A stretch of DNA of 64,000 nt, taken from an uncultured Chryseobacterium sp. (GTDB lineage: Bacteria > Bacteroidota > Bacteroidia > Flavobacteriales > Weeksellaceae). Under the pieces are notes generated by a model. It was not told where the DNA came from. It saw only the letters and a program-made list of their open reading frames with translations, and did not search any database. Where the stretch lies: assembly GCF_936933875.1 (NCBI RefSeq), contig NZ_CAKZIK010000069.1, positions 9,346 through 73,345 on the forward strand. The letters run 5' to 3'. The position numbers and the translations under genes are program-made. Below are positions 24,014-33,878 of the stretch, in pieces; the first letter of the stretch is position 1, and every line of letters starts with the position of its first letter.

Positions 24014-25759
24014 TTACAATTTCCCAAAAGCATCTTCTACAACGCTTGCAATCCTCTTTCTTCTTTCAGCTAGAAACTCTCTATATTCCATTTCCTGCCA
24101 ATTATCAGGTAATGCATGCCAGTATTTCATTCTTTCCAAATCAGACGCAACAAATCGTTCTTCATAAAATGGAAGATAAATTTTCGGCTCTTTATCACTG
24201 ATTGCAATATTATCACTCCATTCTACCAAAGCAAAATTTGCAATTTGATTATAGTCTCGTTGTTCCGTAATTCCGTTTCGCATTAGCCAAGCTTTTGGAA
24301 ACAAATGGTGTCTTTCCAATGCAGATTTGTTTGCTCTTAGACCCGCTTGAAGTAACTCATTTACTTTCAATTTGGAAAACAATCCGTAAGCATCATGAAT
24401 ATTTAGTGAAGCATAATACGCAAATAAAGAAGGAGAACGGAAAGATGATGTTGCTAAATCCATCGGTAAAGTAACTTCCCAAAAATCTTTGGTGAGTTGT
24501 GAATCAATGATTTCATTGATGGTTTGCAAAAATTCTTCTGCAGTATTTACAGAACGAAGTTTTGCCAAATCCATTTCCATTGCGGTTTCGGGTGAACCTG
24601 TGTAACGACCGGTAATGGAACACATGAAAAACCATCTTGCAATCAATTTTTTCAGCAAATACAAATCTACTTTGTAATCAATTCTTCCAATAAGGAAAAA
24701 AACATAGGAATAAAGAATGTTGTTGTTGGAACTTATAAAACTTTCATTGCTGTAACCTGCTTGTTTAATGGCTTTTAAAAATTCATGCCAGTTCGTAATA
24801 TCTAAGGCTTGAGCTTGAGAAACTTTCAACCTCTCAAACTGTTGATCTCTTCTTTCCTCGCTAAACAAACCTGTTTCCAAGTCTTTTCCTCTTAAAATAC
24901 TGTAAATGTATTGGAGTCTTGCTCTTCTAAAAGCCAAACCAACTGCAGCACGAAGCATCTGATCAGGTTTCGGAACGATGATATAATTGAATGGAGTTGC
25001 TTTCGTAGTGGACGGCATTCTTGCCTCTCTACAAAATTCTTCTAAATTGGTTCTTCCTTCATCCCAAAACACACTCATCAAAGTCAAAATAAAGTCCGCC
25101 TGATTTAGTGTTTTTCCTTGGGAATTGATTCTGACAAAAACATCTGCAACTTGTTCTTCATCTATTTCTTGTGACAGTTCCAGAACTGAAAACGGATAGG
25201 TCTCTAAATTTTTTAGATTGTTGAAATTCCGCCTAACAGTTTTTACTTCATCAGGCGAAAGTTCTCGTGATTTGCGTAAATTTTCAATATAATCATCAGT
25301 GATTTCAAAAATATCCGCATCTGCTTTCCAAACTTCCGAAATGTTTTGAAAATATCGTGGATCTCTGCGTATTGCCGCATCAGGAACTTCAAATTTTTCC
25401 TCAAACGGATTGAAAGCGATAACAATTTTTGTCTTGGTATAATTCTCACGAATAACTTCCTGACCTTTGATAACCGCATAAAGTGAAGTCAATCTTTGTT
25501 GTCCATCAACGATAAGCAATTGCGCTGCTCTTTGCTTTTTTTCGGTTCCAATACTTTTAATACCATTGATATTTGCATTTTCCCAAAATAACAAATATCC
25601 AACTGGATAACCTTTATACAAACTGTCAAAAAGTTGTCGCACTTTCGTATCGGGCCAAACGAATGGTCTTTGAATATCGGGAAGACCAATCGTTCCCATA
25701 TCAATATTGTTGATTAATCCTTGAAGATTGTATTTTACGTCTTTGAAAAGTGTTGCCAT
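24014..25759 (-). CDS. GmrSD-type DUF262 endonuclease
   Basis: The frame is open to 25813 but the ATG at 25759 begins the conserved N-terminus (MATLFKDVKYNLQGLINNI), giving 581 residues. The N-terminal DUF262 (ParB/Srx-like NTPase) domain shows IGLPDIQRPFVWPD and LLIVDGQQRLTSLYA; the C-terminal domain has the HNH-like DUF1524 signature LERHHLFPKAWL and, later, a conserved tryptophan region. This GmrS-GmrD fusion is the architecture of type IV restriction enzymes that cut glucosylated or otherwise modified phage DNA. It lies 7 bp after the TIGR04141-like gene and 25 bp before the EEP gene, so the three are co-transcribed. Confidence 0.85.
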   Translation of the reverse strand: MATLFKDVKYNLQGLINNIDMGTIGLPDIQRPFVWPDTKVRQLFDSLYKGYPVGYLLFWENANINGIKSIGTEKKQRAAQLLIVDGQQRLTSLYAVIKGQEVIRENYTKTKIVIAFNPFEEKFEVPDAAIRRDPRYFQNISEVWKADADIFEITDDYIENLRKSRELSPDEVKTVRRNFNNLKNLETYPFSVLELSQEIDEEQVADVFVRINSQGKTLNQADFILTLMSVFWDEGRTNLEEFCREARMPSTTKATPFNYIIVPKPDQMLRAAVGLAFRRARLQYIYSILRGKDLETGLFSEERRDQQFERLKVSQAQALDITNWHEFLKAIKQAGYSNESFISSNNNILYSYVFFLIGRIDYKVDLYLLKKLIARWFFMCSITGRYTGSPETAMEMDLAKLRSVNTAEEFLQTINEIIDSQLTKDFWEVTLPMDLATSSFRSPSLFAYYASLNIHDAYGLFSKLKVNELLQAGLRANKSALERHHLFPKAWLMRNGITEQRDYNQIANFALVEWSDNIAISDKEPKIYLPFYEERFVASDLERMKYWHALPDNWQEMEYREFLAERRKRIASVVEDAFGKL

Positions 25760-25766
25760 AAACTTT

Positions 25767-27548
25767 TTAAACTTTTGAAATTTGAGCAATTTGAAATTCT
25801 GCACCCAAAGCATTCATGCTTCTTGCTAGTTCAATAAATGTAAATTTTGCGATGTTAGATTCGAAATCCTCAATATTATTAAATAAATCTCTTTCTGTTT
25901 TAGCGGAATCAAGTACAGCTAAAACAAAAACAAGTTTTTTATCTTTAACTAAATCAATAAATTGCACTTTAGATAACTTGCTAAATTGATTCTTAACCTT
26001 TTTTGAGTAAGCTGATTTGCCCTTACTATCTTTTGCAGAATCATATAAAGACTCCATATATTCCAATTTGGATTTAAAGTCTTCAAATACTTTTTTACTT
26101 GCTATAAAGACTTGATTGCAAAGATCTCTCATTGAATTGTCAAATCCCTTTTTTACATGGTAAAAATAAATAGTATCACCTTCTATGTGTAAAAGGTCAC
26201 AAGCTTCAATATTTTCTGGAGTGAATTTATCAAACACAAAAGAATTATTTTTTGAAAAGTAGGTCTGATTATAATCATTTTCATTTCCCGTACTCCATTT
26301 TAGCAGTTCTGGACCATTATACTTTTTATTTTCAAGAAAATATTTAGTTTGCTCATTAATTTTACCAATAAAAGATTGCTTTATTACATACCATTCTTTC
26401 TCCATTAAGAAATATGTATTGTTTTCGTATTTTATTTCAGTACAAAAGTGATTGATTAATCTTTCTCCGGTAAGTTCTATATCATTTTCATCAACGGTTT
26501 TTAAATAAGCTGAATTTATCAATTTACGAAAATCATCCAAATTATTGCAATCCCTGGCATTATCTTTTAAAACTGAGAAAATTTCTTGAATATTTCGAAA
26601 ACAGCCTTCATGATCAATTTTATAAGTTTTCTTTTCGAAATCAAAAGTTATTACACTTTTAGATGCTTGAAAATATCTTTCAAAATCTTTATGACTTATT
26701 TCAACACTAAAAAAAGAATTATCATCAAAATAATTACTACAAATGTTTTTCAAAACTTCTTCGCGTAAATTATCGATCAAAACAGATTCTCTTCGTGAAA
26801 CTTTATCAATACTATTTATTTCTACAGTTCTTTCCCGTGATAACAGGTTTTCACATTTAACAACCAGTTTTTCCAACTCATCGAATGAAAGCGCCTTTTT
26901 TATCGAAAAGAAGTTTTTTGCAATACAAATGCTATCACCTTTTAAATCTTCTTTCTTAAATCCGAAACTTGTACTTAGCATTTTTTTTGAAAGTTGAGCA
27001 TTAAGTTCGTTATATACTTTCCCAAAACTTTCATTTTCATAAAGATTATGATCATTTCTGAAAAATTTAATTGACCCTTGAATGCCACCTGTCAAATTCC
27101 TTTCTTTTGTAGACTTCAAGGTTTTATCATCTACTTTTACAATTCTAGCTAAGATTTCAATCCCAAAGTCTGTTGTGGCAATTTCTTGCATTGTGGTATT
27201 TGCATAACCACCAGTTGAAGCTAGGATTCTATTTGTATCGTTATTAAAGAAGAGAATAATAAAACTTTCAATCCAAGGCTTATTTTCTTTTAAAATTGTT
27301 TCTCCTTCGACAACAACTTTACTTATGAAATCCTTCCATTTGACTGAAGAACGGACTTTCTTGTGAAAGACTTTAATTTCATATTTAGTATCTAATGATT
27401 CTTTAACTTTTTGTTCAATGAAATCACGCTTTTTAAGAAATTTCTTTAGAAATTCGTAATTTACATCATGAAAAGTGATTTTTCCTTTCTCATAAATACG
27501 GACTTGATCTTTTAACAAATAGATATTTGTTTGTATCCTTTCTGACAT
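25767..27548 (-). CDS. TIGR04141/DUF6119-like sporadically distributed protein, possible PD-(D/E)xK-type nuclease
   Basis: The 593-residue protein starts MSERIQTNIYLLKDQV. Its order of elements fits my recollection of TIGR04141/DUF6119 proteins: a short beta start, WIESFIILFFNND and ILASTGGYANTTM, then FGIEILARIV, a long middle with SIKFFRNDHNLYE, and a C-terminal CDLLHIEGDTIYFYHVKKG segment. The last stretch (acidic residue, beta strand, H-V-K) resembles a restriction-endonuclease fold core. I am not certain of the family. It is the first gene of the three-gene operon, 211 bp from the hsdR stop codon, and base composition is as AT-rich as its neighbours. Confidence 0.55.
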   Translation of the reverse strand: MSERIQTNIYLLKDQVRIYEKGKITFHDVNYEFLKKFLKKRDFIEQKVKESLDTKYEIKVFHKKVRSSVKWKDFISKVVVEGETILKENKPWIESFIILFFNNDTNRILASTGGYANTTMQEIATTDFGIEILARIVKVDDKTLKSTKERNLTGGIQGSIKFFRNDHNLYENESFGKVYNELNAQLSKKMLSTSFGFKKEDLKGDSICIAKNFFSIKKALSFDELEKLVVKCENLLSRERTVEINSIDKVSRRESVLIDNLREEVLKNICSNYFDDNSFFSVEISHKDFERYFQASKSVITFDFEKKTYKIDHEGCFRNIQEIFSVLKDNARDCNNLDDFRKLINSAYLKTVDENDIELTGERLINHFCTEIKYENNTYFLMEKEWYVIKQSFIGKINEQTKYFLENKKYNGPELLKWSTGNENDYNQTYFSKNNSFVFDKFTPENIEACDLLHIEGDTIYFYHVKKGFDNSMRDLCNQVFIASKKVFEDFKSKLEYMESLYDSAKDSKGKSAYSKKVKNQFSKLSKVQFIDLVKDKKLVFVLAVLDSAKTERDLFNNIEDFESNIAKFTFIELARSMNALGAEFQIAQISKV

Positions 27549-27759
27549 AATTTATTAGTTTTATTAACAAGCGCTCTCTTAAAATACATATAAAATTTCT
27601 CCCTAGATTACATTGTTTTGGCATCTAAAGTTCTTTCAATATTCAAAACTGTGGGTTTTTTATTTGGATACTCAAGGTTCTCATAATGATGCTGGAATTT
27701 AAAACTTGAAGAATTTAACTGACAACTTTGAAGTTTGTTGCCATTTTTAATTTATTATT

Positions 27760-30615
27760 TTATCCTTCCACACCATCAATAAACACATTCACAAAATCCT
27801 GTACTTTTTGGATAATACGTTTTCCAATATTGTTTCGTTCGGTAATTTTTGGTTTTATTTCCAGTAATTTCAATGCTTCACTGATTTTTGGAGTTTTTGC
27901 GGTAAAGAGAAAATCGTTGATGGTGTCCTGAAATTTTTCTTTATTTAAAGATTCTTCTGCAGCAATACGCTCAAATGCTTCCACTTTTTCTTTGTTCCAG
28001 AAAGTTTCAAACTCATCATTTACGGATTCGCTATCGTTGATGTTTGGCAAGTTTTCATCAATGAATTTCTCAATCAGTTCTTTTTTGCTTCTTAATTGAA
28101 CATCTCCTGAAATGATTTCTTTAATTTCTTTGATTTTCTGTGCTCGTTTTTCTTCATTTGATTCTTTAAGATTTGCCAATAAAGAGAGGATGTAACGCAC
28201 ATTGATTTCATCTCTGTGAATGAGTTCCAATTCAAAATCAATATCGTCTAAAATGCTTACCTTATCCTTTGTTGCGTTTGGTTTGATGGTTTGCCAAATA
28301 TCAAGATACTTACTTTTATAACCGTCAAATTCAAATTCCGTCATTTCCAATTGGTCAAAACTGAAATCTGAAAATGATTTCAAAACATTCAGCAAACGCA
28401 TCAACTCACGGAAAGCGGTTATAAATTCAAATTTTTCTTCTTCGGTTTGATATCGGTCAACCGATTCTATTTCGGGTGCGAGAAACTTTAATTTTTCTAA
28501 TGCCATATTAAAGAGTTCGATATAATCTTCGATCGGCTGAATGATAATTTCCCTTATTGCTTCTTTAGTAGAGAAAAGCGTTACCGCATCGTCGGTTGCC
28601 GATTTTAGATTTCTAAAACAAACAATATTTCCCTGCGATTTTTTCTCATTCAAAATTCTGTTCGTTCTAGAAAATGCTTGAATTAAACCGTGATATTTCA
28701 GGTTTTTATCTACAAAAAGGGTGTTGAGTTGTGGACTGTCGAAACCAGTAAGAAACATATTCACCACCAAAATCAAATCCAGTTCTCGACTTCTGACTCT
28801 TTTTGCAACATCATTATAATAATTGTAGAAACTTTGTCCATCTTTCGTGGTGAAATTCGTTCCGAACATCTCATTGTAATGTCCGATATATCTTTCCAAA
28901 ACATCTCGGCTGTGCGTGGAAATATACTCCGGTCTTGCTTCAGCAACCATTCTCATTTCGTCAACTTCCTCCATAATTCCGTCGGCTTCTTGTGAATCTT
29001 CATTGGTTGTATAACTGAAAATCGTTGCAATCTTCAGATTATGTTTTCCCTCTAATTTTTTAAAATTAAAAAGGTCATAATATTTTTTCAAAACATCAAT
29101 GCTGCTTACACAAAACATCGCATTAAATGTTTTATCGCCTGTTTTTCGGTTGTATTCAGAAATAATGTAGTCCGAAATTTTATCTAATCGTTGTGGACTT
29201 TCCAAAAGTTCTTGGGTATCAATTCCTTCAACTTCGGTATCGATGTAGGTGTTGCTTCCTTCTTTTTCTTTGTACCGACCGACATATTCCACTGAAAATT
29301 TCAAAACATTTTCATCACGAATCGCATCTGTAATCACATATTTATGAAGACAATCATCAAAAAGTCGATTTGTTGTTGCAGGTTTTCCATCAATTTTTCC
29401 TGTGGCGTTCACTTCGGAAATAGGTGTCCCTGTGAAGCCAATCATTTGTGCTTTTTCGAAATATTTTTTGATGTTCTGATGTGTTTCGCCAAACTGACTT
29501 CGGTGACATTCATCAAAAATGAAAACAACTTTTTTGTCTTTCAGATGCTCTATTTTTCTGCCGTGTTTTTCTTTGGTAACTGCGGTATTGAGTTTTTGCA
29601 AAGTGGTAACAATCAGTTTGGTATTATCTGAAAGTTGCTTTACCAAATGTCTCGTATTTTCGGTTGCATCAACACTTCCTTTTTCAAAAGCATCAAATTC
29701 TTTTTGGGTTTGATAATCCAAATCTTTTCTATCGACCACAAAAACCACTTTCTCAACTTTTGGAATTTCCCTTAAAATCTGACTCGCTTTAAAAGAAGTA
29801 AGTGTTTTTCCTGAACCTGTTGTATGCCAAATAAATCCGTTTTTATCAGTATTTCGAACTCGTTCCACAATTTTTTCAACTGCATAATATTGATACGGAC
29901 GAAGAACCATCAAAATTTTATAGGTTTGATTGAGTACAATGTATTTCGTAATCATCTTTGCGATGTGGCAAGGTTCTAAAAATTCTGGCGCAAATTTATC
30001 GAGTGCTTGAATGGTATTATTCTCTTCATCCGACCAATAAAAGGTTTGCTTGTAAGATTGCTTTGCGTTATTGGAATAATACTTTGTATTTACACCATTA
30101 CTAATGACGAAAATTTGAACATAATTAAACAAACCACTTCCTGAAGAAAATGAATGTTTGTGATAACGATTTACCTGATTAAAAGCCTCTTTCATCTCCA
30201 AACCACGGCGTTTCAACTCAATCTGAACCAAAGGCAAACCATTGATTAAAATAGTAACATCGTAACGGTTTTTGTATTCGCCGTGTTGCGAAATTTGATT
30301 GGTAACCTGAAATTGGTTTTGGCACCAATGTTCCTGATTAATGAACTCAATCCATTCGGAAGTTCCATCATCTTTCACAAAATGAAAACGGTCGCGAAGT
30401 ATTTTTGCTTTTTCAAAGACGTTTCCTTTTGATAAGTGATTCAGAATTTTTTCAAATTCCTTTTCAGAAAAAGTTTTTTTATTGTGAATTTCGAGTTGGG
30501 ATTTCAGATTTTTAAGTAAATCTTTTTCATCTTTTATAGTCACTTTTTTGTGACCTAACTCTTGGAGTTGTTCTACTAGTTTTTGTTCTAAAATATATTC
30601 GGGTTGGCTCGACAT
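27760..30615 (-). CDS. hsdR: Type I restriction enzyme, R subunit
   Basis: HsdR provides DNA translocation and cleavage. The frame is open to 30651; the ATG at 30615 (MSSQPEYILEQKLVEQL) is the better start, giving 951 residues. The N-terminal nuclease domain shows RYDVTILINGLPLVQIELKR (a PD-(D/E)xK core; 20 residues). The SF2 motor follows: WHTTGSGKTLTSFKA, VVFIFDECHRSQFG, IGFTGTPIS, and a helicase C domain with FLTGFDSPQLNTLF and AFSRTNR. It is complete and intact. The gene is separated from hsdM and hsdS by a recombinase, a second hsdS and fic; it lies on the same strand as hsdM. Confidence 0.95.
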   Translation of the reverse strand: MSSQPEYILEQKLVEQLQELGHKKVTIKDEKDLLKNLKSQLEIHNKKTFSEKEFEKILNHLSKGNVFEKAKILRDRFHFVKDDGTSEWIEFINQEHWCQNQFQVTNQISQHGEYKNRYDVTILINGLPLVQIELKRRGLEMKEAFNQVNRYHKHSFSSGSGLFNYVQIFVISNGVNTKYYSNNAKQSYKQTFYWSDEENNTIQALDKFAPEFLEPCHIAKMITKYIVLNQTYKILMVLRPYQYYAVEKIVERVRNTDKNGFIWHTTGSGKTLTSFKASQILREIPKVEKVVFVVDRKDLDYQTQKEFDAFEKGSVDATENTRHLVKQLSDNTKLIVTTLQKLNTAVTKEKHGRKIEHLKDKKVVFIFDECHRSQFGETHQNIKKYFEKAQMIGFTGTPISEVNATGKIDGKPATTNRLFDDCLHKYVITDAIRDENVLKFSVEYVGRYKEKEGSNTYIDTEVEGIDTQELLESPQRLDKISDYIISEYNRKTGDKTFNAMFCVSSIDVLKKYYDLFNFKKLEGKHNLKIATIFSYTTNEDSQEADGIMEEVDEMRMVAEARPEYISTHSRDVLERYIGHYNEMFGTNFTTKDGQSFYNYYNDVAKRVRSRELDLILVVNMFLTGFDSPQLNTLFVDKNLKYHGLIQAFSRTNRILNEKKSQGNIVCFRNLKSATDDAVTLFSTKEAIREIIIQPIEDYIELFNMALEKLKFLAPEIESVDRYQTEEEKFEFITAFRELMRLLNVLKSFSDFSFDQLEMTEFEFDGYKSKYLDIWQTIKPNATKDKVSILDDIDFELELIHRDEINVRYILSLLANLKESNEEKRAQKIKEIKEIISGDVQLRSKKELIEKFIDENLPNINDSESVNDEFETFWNKEKVEAFERIAAEESLNKEKFQDTINDFLFTAKTPKISEALKLLEIKPKITERNNIGKRIIQKVQDFVNVFIDGVEG

Positions 30616-30632
30616 CGACTGAGTTTTCAAGA

Positions 30633-30667
30633 AAATCTTTGTCAGATTCAAAACCTGACAAAGATTT
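30633..30667. repeat. Perfect 13-bp inverted repeat between recombinase and hsdR
   Basis: AAATCTTTGTCAG and CTGACAAAGATTT pair perfectly around a 9-base loop, 18 bp before the hsdR start and 33 bp after the recombinase stop. It could be an intergenic terminator/attenuator or a REP-like unit related to the CTTTGTCA hairpin at 4488. Confidence 0.6.
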
Positions 30668-30699
30668 AAGGTTAATTACAAATTTAACAAATAAAATCC

Positions 30700-31623
30700 T
30701 TATTTCAGAGCTCTAAACATTTGATCAATCGCTTTTTTCTTCTGCTCCAAATTGGGATGCACATACAAATTCAAAGTTGTGGAAATATTGGAATGTCCCA
30801 ATAAAACGCTCACCGTTTTATAATCGCATTTGCTTTCAATACAGCGTGTTGCAAAACTATGACGCAAGCCGTGAAATTTGATTTCAGGAATTTCCAATTG
30901 CCTCATCAAATTTTTATAATAACTGCGATAAGTTCGTGGCTCTGTTGGTTTTGAATCGTTGGTTAAAACGAAAAAAGATGGATTTACTATTTTCTTAAAA
31001 GGCTTCAACATTCGCAACAATTCTCTACTCATCGGAATTTCTCGGATGAAATTTTTAGTTTTAGGAGAATCCAAAAGCAATTCGGTTCTTCTTTCGCCAT
31101 TTTCTATCACATAAATTCTTTGAATTGTTTTTCGGATGTAGATAATTCCGTTGTCAGTATCAATATCTTTCCAAGTCAGCGCACAGATTTCTCCAATCCG
31201 AATTCCCGAAGAAAGGCAAATGTAAATCCCAAGATTTCGAAAGGTAAAATGCTCCTGAATATAGTTCATCACTTTTTTCTGATGAGTCCTTGAAAGCACT
31301 TCAATTTGTTGATTTTCCCGAACTGTTGGATATTGGATTTGAAAGGGTGAAAACTGAATCCATTTGTTTTTTGCTCCGAATTTGAGAATCATTTTCAGCA
31401 CTATCAAAATGTCTTTCACGGTTTTCTGACTTAATCCCTGCTCCAATTTTTGGAATACAAATTTTTGGACTTGTTCTTCCTCGATTTCAGAAGAATTTCC
31501 AAATTCTGGAAGTAAGTGATTTTCAATCAGCAATATATAAGCTGATAAAGTGCTTTTTTTGACATACAATTTTTTGTCGATTTTCCAAAGTTCGACGATT
31601 TGGGAGATGTTTTTTTTGTTCAT
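30700..31623 (-). CDS. Tyrosine recombinase associated with the hsd locus
   Basis: The 307-residue protein has a SAM-like N-terminal domain (YVKKSTLSAYILLIENHLLPE) and a full catalytic domain: ICLSSGIRIGEICAL (first R), SPKTKNFIREIPM (K), FHGLRHSFATRCI (HxxR) and LGHSNISTTLNLYVH (H and Y). It is of XerC/D type and unlike the island integrase, lacking an arm-binding domain. Its position between hsdR and an incomplete hsdS gene is typical of recombinases that shuffle specificity genes in phase-variable type I systems. It ends before a hairpin upstream of hsdR. Confidence 0.9.
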   Translation of the reverse strand: MNKKNISQIVELWKIDKKLYVKKSTLSAYILLIENHLLPEFGNSSEIEEEQVQKFVFQKLEQGLSQKTVKDILIVLKMILKFGAKNKWIQFSPFQIQYPTVRENQQIEVLSRTHQKKVMNYIQEHFTFRNLGIYICLSSGIRIGEICALTWKDIDTDNGIIYIRKTIQRIYVIENGERRTELLLDSPKTKNFIREIPMSRELLRMLKPFKKIVNPSFFVLTNDSKPTEPRTYRSYYKNLMRQLEIPEIKFHGLRHSFATRCIESKCDYKTVSVLLGHSNISTTLNLYVHPNLEQKKKAIDQMFRALK

Positions 31624-31752
31624 AAGATTTTGAATTAAAGGTTTGAAATAGGAAAGTTAAAGACTTTAGAAAGTATCTCCTTCAAAACAAATTAATGGTG
31701 AAATTTCTCGCCAATTTCACACATTGAAGATAAAGTTTTCGACTCCCCAAAT

Positions 31753-32907
31753 TTGAGATTTCCTGAATATCAAAATTCATGGGAGACATTAAAATTGAGG
31801 GATATTTCTGAAAAAGTAAATGAAAAAAACACAAATAATGATTTGGACTTAGTTTTTTCTAATTCTGCAGTTCAAGGCATTGTTTTACAAAATGATTATT
31901 TTGAAAAGAGTATTGCTAATAGAAATAATCTGCAAGGATATTACATCGTAAAACCTCAAGACTTTGTTTATAATCCAAGGATTTCAGCAAATGCTGAAGT
32001 CGGAGCAATGAACATAAATAACACATTCAAAACCGGACTTGTTTCCCCATTATATACGGTTTTCAGAATAAAATCTGCAAAAATAACCCCTCAATTTTTA
32101 GAAATTTATTTCAAGTCTAAGCATTGGCACAGTCATATGCGAGAAATTGCTAACTACGGTGCGAGAGATGATAGAATGAATATCAAAAACGATGATTTCT
32201 ATAATATGGATTTGCAAGTTCCACAAAATGATGAACAAATTAAGATTATTTCATTTTTATCTAAAATAATTTTCAGGATAGAAACCCAAAAGAAAACGAT
32301 TCAAAACTTGGAGTCGCTAATGAATGGCGTAAGAGCAAAAATTTTCAATGATAATGATTTGTTTTTGGGTAATAAGAAACTTCAAGAAATTGGGACTTTT
32401 TTTTCAGGAGGAACTCCATTAACCTCAAATAAAAACTATTATGAAGGAACAATTCCTTTTATTAAATCAGGCGAAATAAATTCTCAATCGACAGAACAAT
32501 TTATATCCTTGGAAGGATTGAAGAACTCATCGGCAAAATTAGTAGAAAAAGGAGATGTTTTAATTGCACTTTATGGGGCTACAAGCGGAGAAGTAGGAGT
32601 TAGCAAAATTTCAGGTGCAATAAATCAAGCCATTTTATGTATTCGAACCGAATATAATCCTGTATTTATCGTAAATTACCTAAAATTCAAAAAAGAAGAA
32701 ATATTAAAAACATTTCTTCAAGGTGGACAAGGAAATTTATCCGCTGATATTATAAAGTCAATTTCAATTCCAATACCCGAAGGAGAAAAGCAAAAACTTA
32801 TCGTGCAGTTGTTCAGCAATCTCGAAAAGAAACTAGAAATCGAAACCCAAATCCTCGGAAAACTCAACTTGCAAAAGAAATTCTTCCTCCAAAATCTTTT
32901 CGTTTAG
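31753..32907 (+). CDS. hsdS: Type I specificity subunit, probably silent cassette
   Basis: The 384-residue frame has two target-recognition domains joined by a conserved helix (IISFLSKIIFRIETQKKTI) and ends in KKFFLQNLFV, as in HsdS. It starts only at a TTG (LRFPEYQNSWE), while the other hsdS gene has 21 more residues before the equivalent LRFPEF. Upstream the frame stays open to 31702 with no ATG. It faces the expressed hsdS at 33871-35133, has no hsdM in front of it, and lies beside a tyrosine recombinase, which fits a silent donor of recognition domains. I see no long identical inverted repeat with the other hsdS, so exchange would need short sites. Confidence 0.8.
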   Translation: MRFPEYQNSWETLKLRDISEKVNEKNTNNDLDLVFSNSAVQGIVLQNDYFEKSIANRNNLQGYYIVKPQDFVYNPRISANAEVGAMNINNTFKTGLVSPLYTVFRIKSAKITPQFLEIYFKSKHWHSHMREIANYGARDDRMNIKNDDFYNMDLQVPQNDEQIKIISFLSKIIFRIETQKKTIQNLESLMNGVRAKIFNDNDLFLGNKKLQEIGTFFSGGTPLTSNKNYYEGTIPFIKSGEINSQSTEQFISLEGLKNSSAKLVEKGDVLIALYGATSGEVGVSKISGAINQAILCIRTEYNPVFIVNYLKFKKEEILKTFLQGGQGNLSADIIKSISIPIPEGEKQKLIVQLFSNLEKKLEIETQILGKLNLQKKFFLQNLFV

Positions 32908-32912
32908 AATTT

Positions 32913-32970
32913 TATCGGCATGAATATATAAGTTATTTATATATTTGTATTGCTTTTGCCGATAACGGCA
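32913..32970 (+). promoter_or_regulatory. Promoter and candidate operator of the Fic gene
   Basis: A -7 box TATATTTG (32940-32947) is flanked by inverted half-sites TATCGGCA (32913-32920) and TGCCGATA (32957-32964), the latter continued by CGGCA (32966-32970). The arrangement suggests autoregulation by the DNA-binding N-terminus of the Fic protein. Confidence 0.5.
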
Positions 32971-32984
32971 GATTTTGATTTAAA

Positions 32985-33878
32985 ATGAAATATATTTCAG
33001 TAAGCGAATTTGCGAGAAAATATAATCTTTCTGAAAGAACGGTTCGAAATTATTGTGCTTTAGGAAAAATTAAAGGTGCTTTTATTACAGGAAAAACATG
33101 GAATATTCCAGAAGATTCACTTCCTCCTCAAAAAAACAAATCTAATAAAAAAGAGAAAAGTATTCTGCTCAACATTTTGAAAGAGCAGAAAGAAATGACA
33201 CTAAAAGGTGGAATTTATCATCGCACGCAAATTGATTTAACTTACAACTCAAACCGAATTGAGGGAAGTAAATTAACACAAGACCAAACCCGCTACATTT
33301 TTGAAACCAATACCATCGGTGCGTCTGTAGATAGCATTAATGTTGATGATATTATAGAAACTTCAAACCATTTTCGTTGCATTGATTTCATTATTGATAA
33401 AGCAAGTTCTAAACTTTCAGAATCTCTTATTAAAGAATTACATTTTCTTCTAAAATCGGGAACTTCCGATAGTCGAAAGGATTGGTTTAATGTAGGTGAA
33501 TACAAAAAACTTCCAAATGAAGTTGGCGGAAATGAAACTTGTGTTCCAAAAAATGTTTCTTCCGAAATGAAAAAACTTCTTTATGAATATCATATAATCA
33601 AACATAAAACTTTAGAAAACATCATTGATTTTCATTATCGGTTTGAAATGATTCACCCGTTCCAAGACGGAAACGGTCGTGTTGGAAGATTGATTATGTT
33701 TAAAGAATGTCTTGCGAACAATATTGTTCCTTTCATCATAACAGACGAACTCAAAATGTTCTATTATCGCGGTTTGCAAGAATGGCAAAATATTCAAGAA
33801 TATTTGATGGACACTTGCTTATCTGCACAAGATCGTTATAAAGAAATTTTGAATTATTTTGAGATTCCTTTTAGATAA
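32985..33878 (+). CDS. Fic family protein with N-terminal helix-turn-helix
   Basis: Fic domains transfer AMP or another nucleotide part to target proteins. The 297-residue protein begins with an excisionase/MerR-like HTH (SVSEFARKYNLSERTVRNY, residues 5-23), then an inhibitory helix motif SNRIEG at 89-94 (the [S/T]xxxE[G/N] pattern on the N-terminal side, class II), and the catalytic HPFQDGNGRVGR at about 224-235, all residues intact. It lies between two hsdS genes, convergent with the active one and overlapping its 3' end by 8 bp. The HTH and the palindrome upstream suggest self-regulation. Whether it acts on the restriction system or as an independent toxin is unknown. Confidence 0.9.
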   Translation: MKYISVSEFARKYNLSERTVRNYCALGKIKGAFITGKTWNIPEDSLPPQKNKSNKKEKSILLNILKEQKEMTLKGGIYHRTQIDLTYNSNRIEGSKLTQDQTRYIFETNTIGASVDSINVDDIIETSNHFRCIDFIIDKASSKLSESLIKELHFLLKSGTSDSRKDWFNVGEYKKLPNEVGGNETCVPKNVSSEMKKLLYEYHIIKHKTLENIIDFHYRFEMIHPFQDGNGRVGRLIMFKECLANNIVPFIITDELKMFYYRGLQEWQNIQEYLMDTCLSAQDRYKEILNYFEIPFR

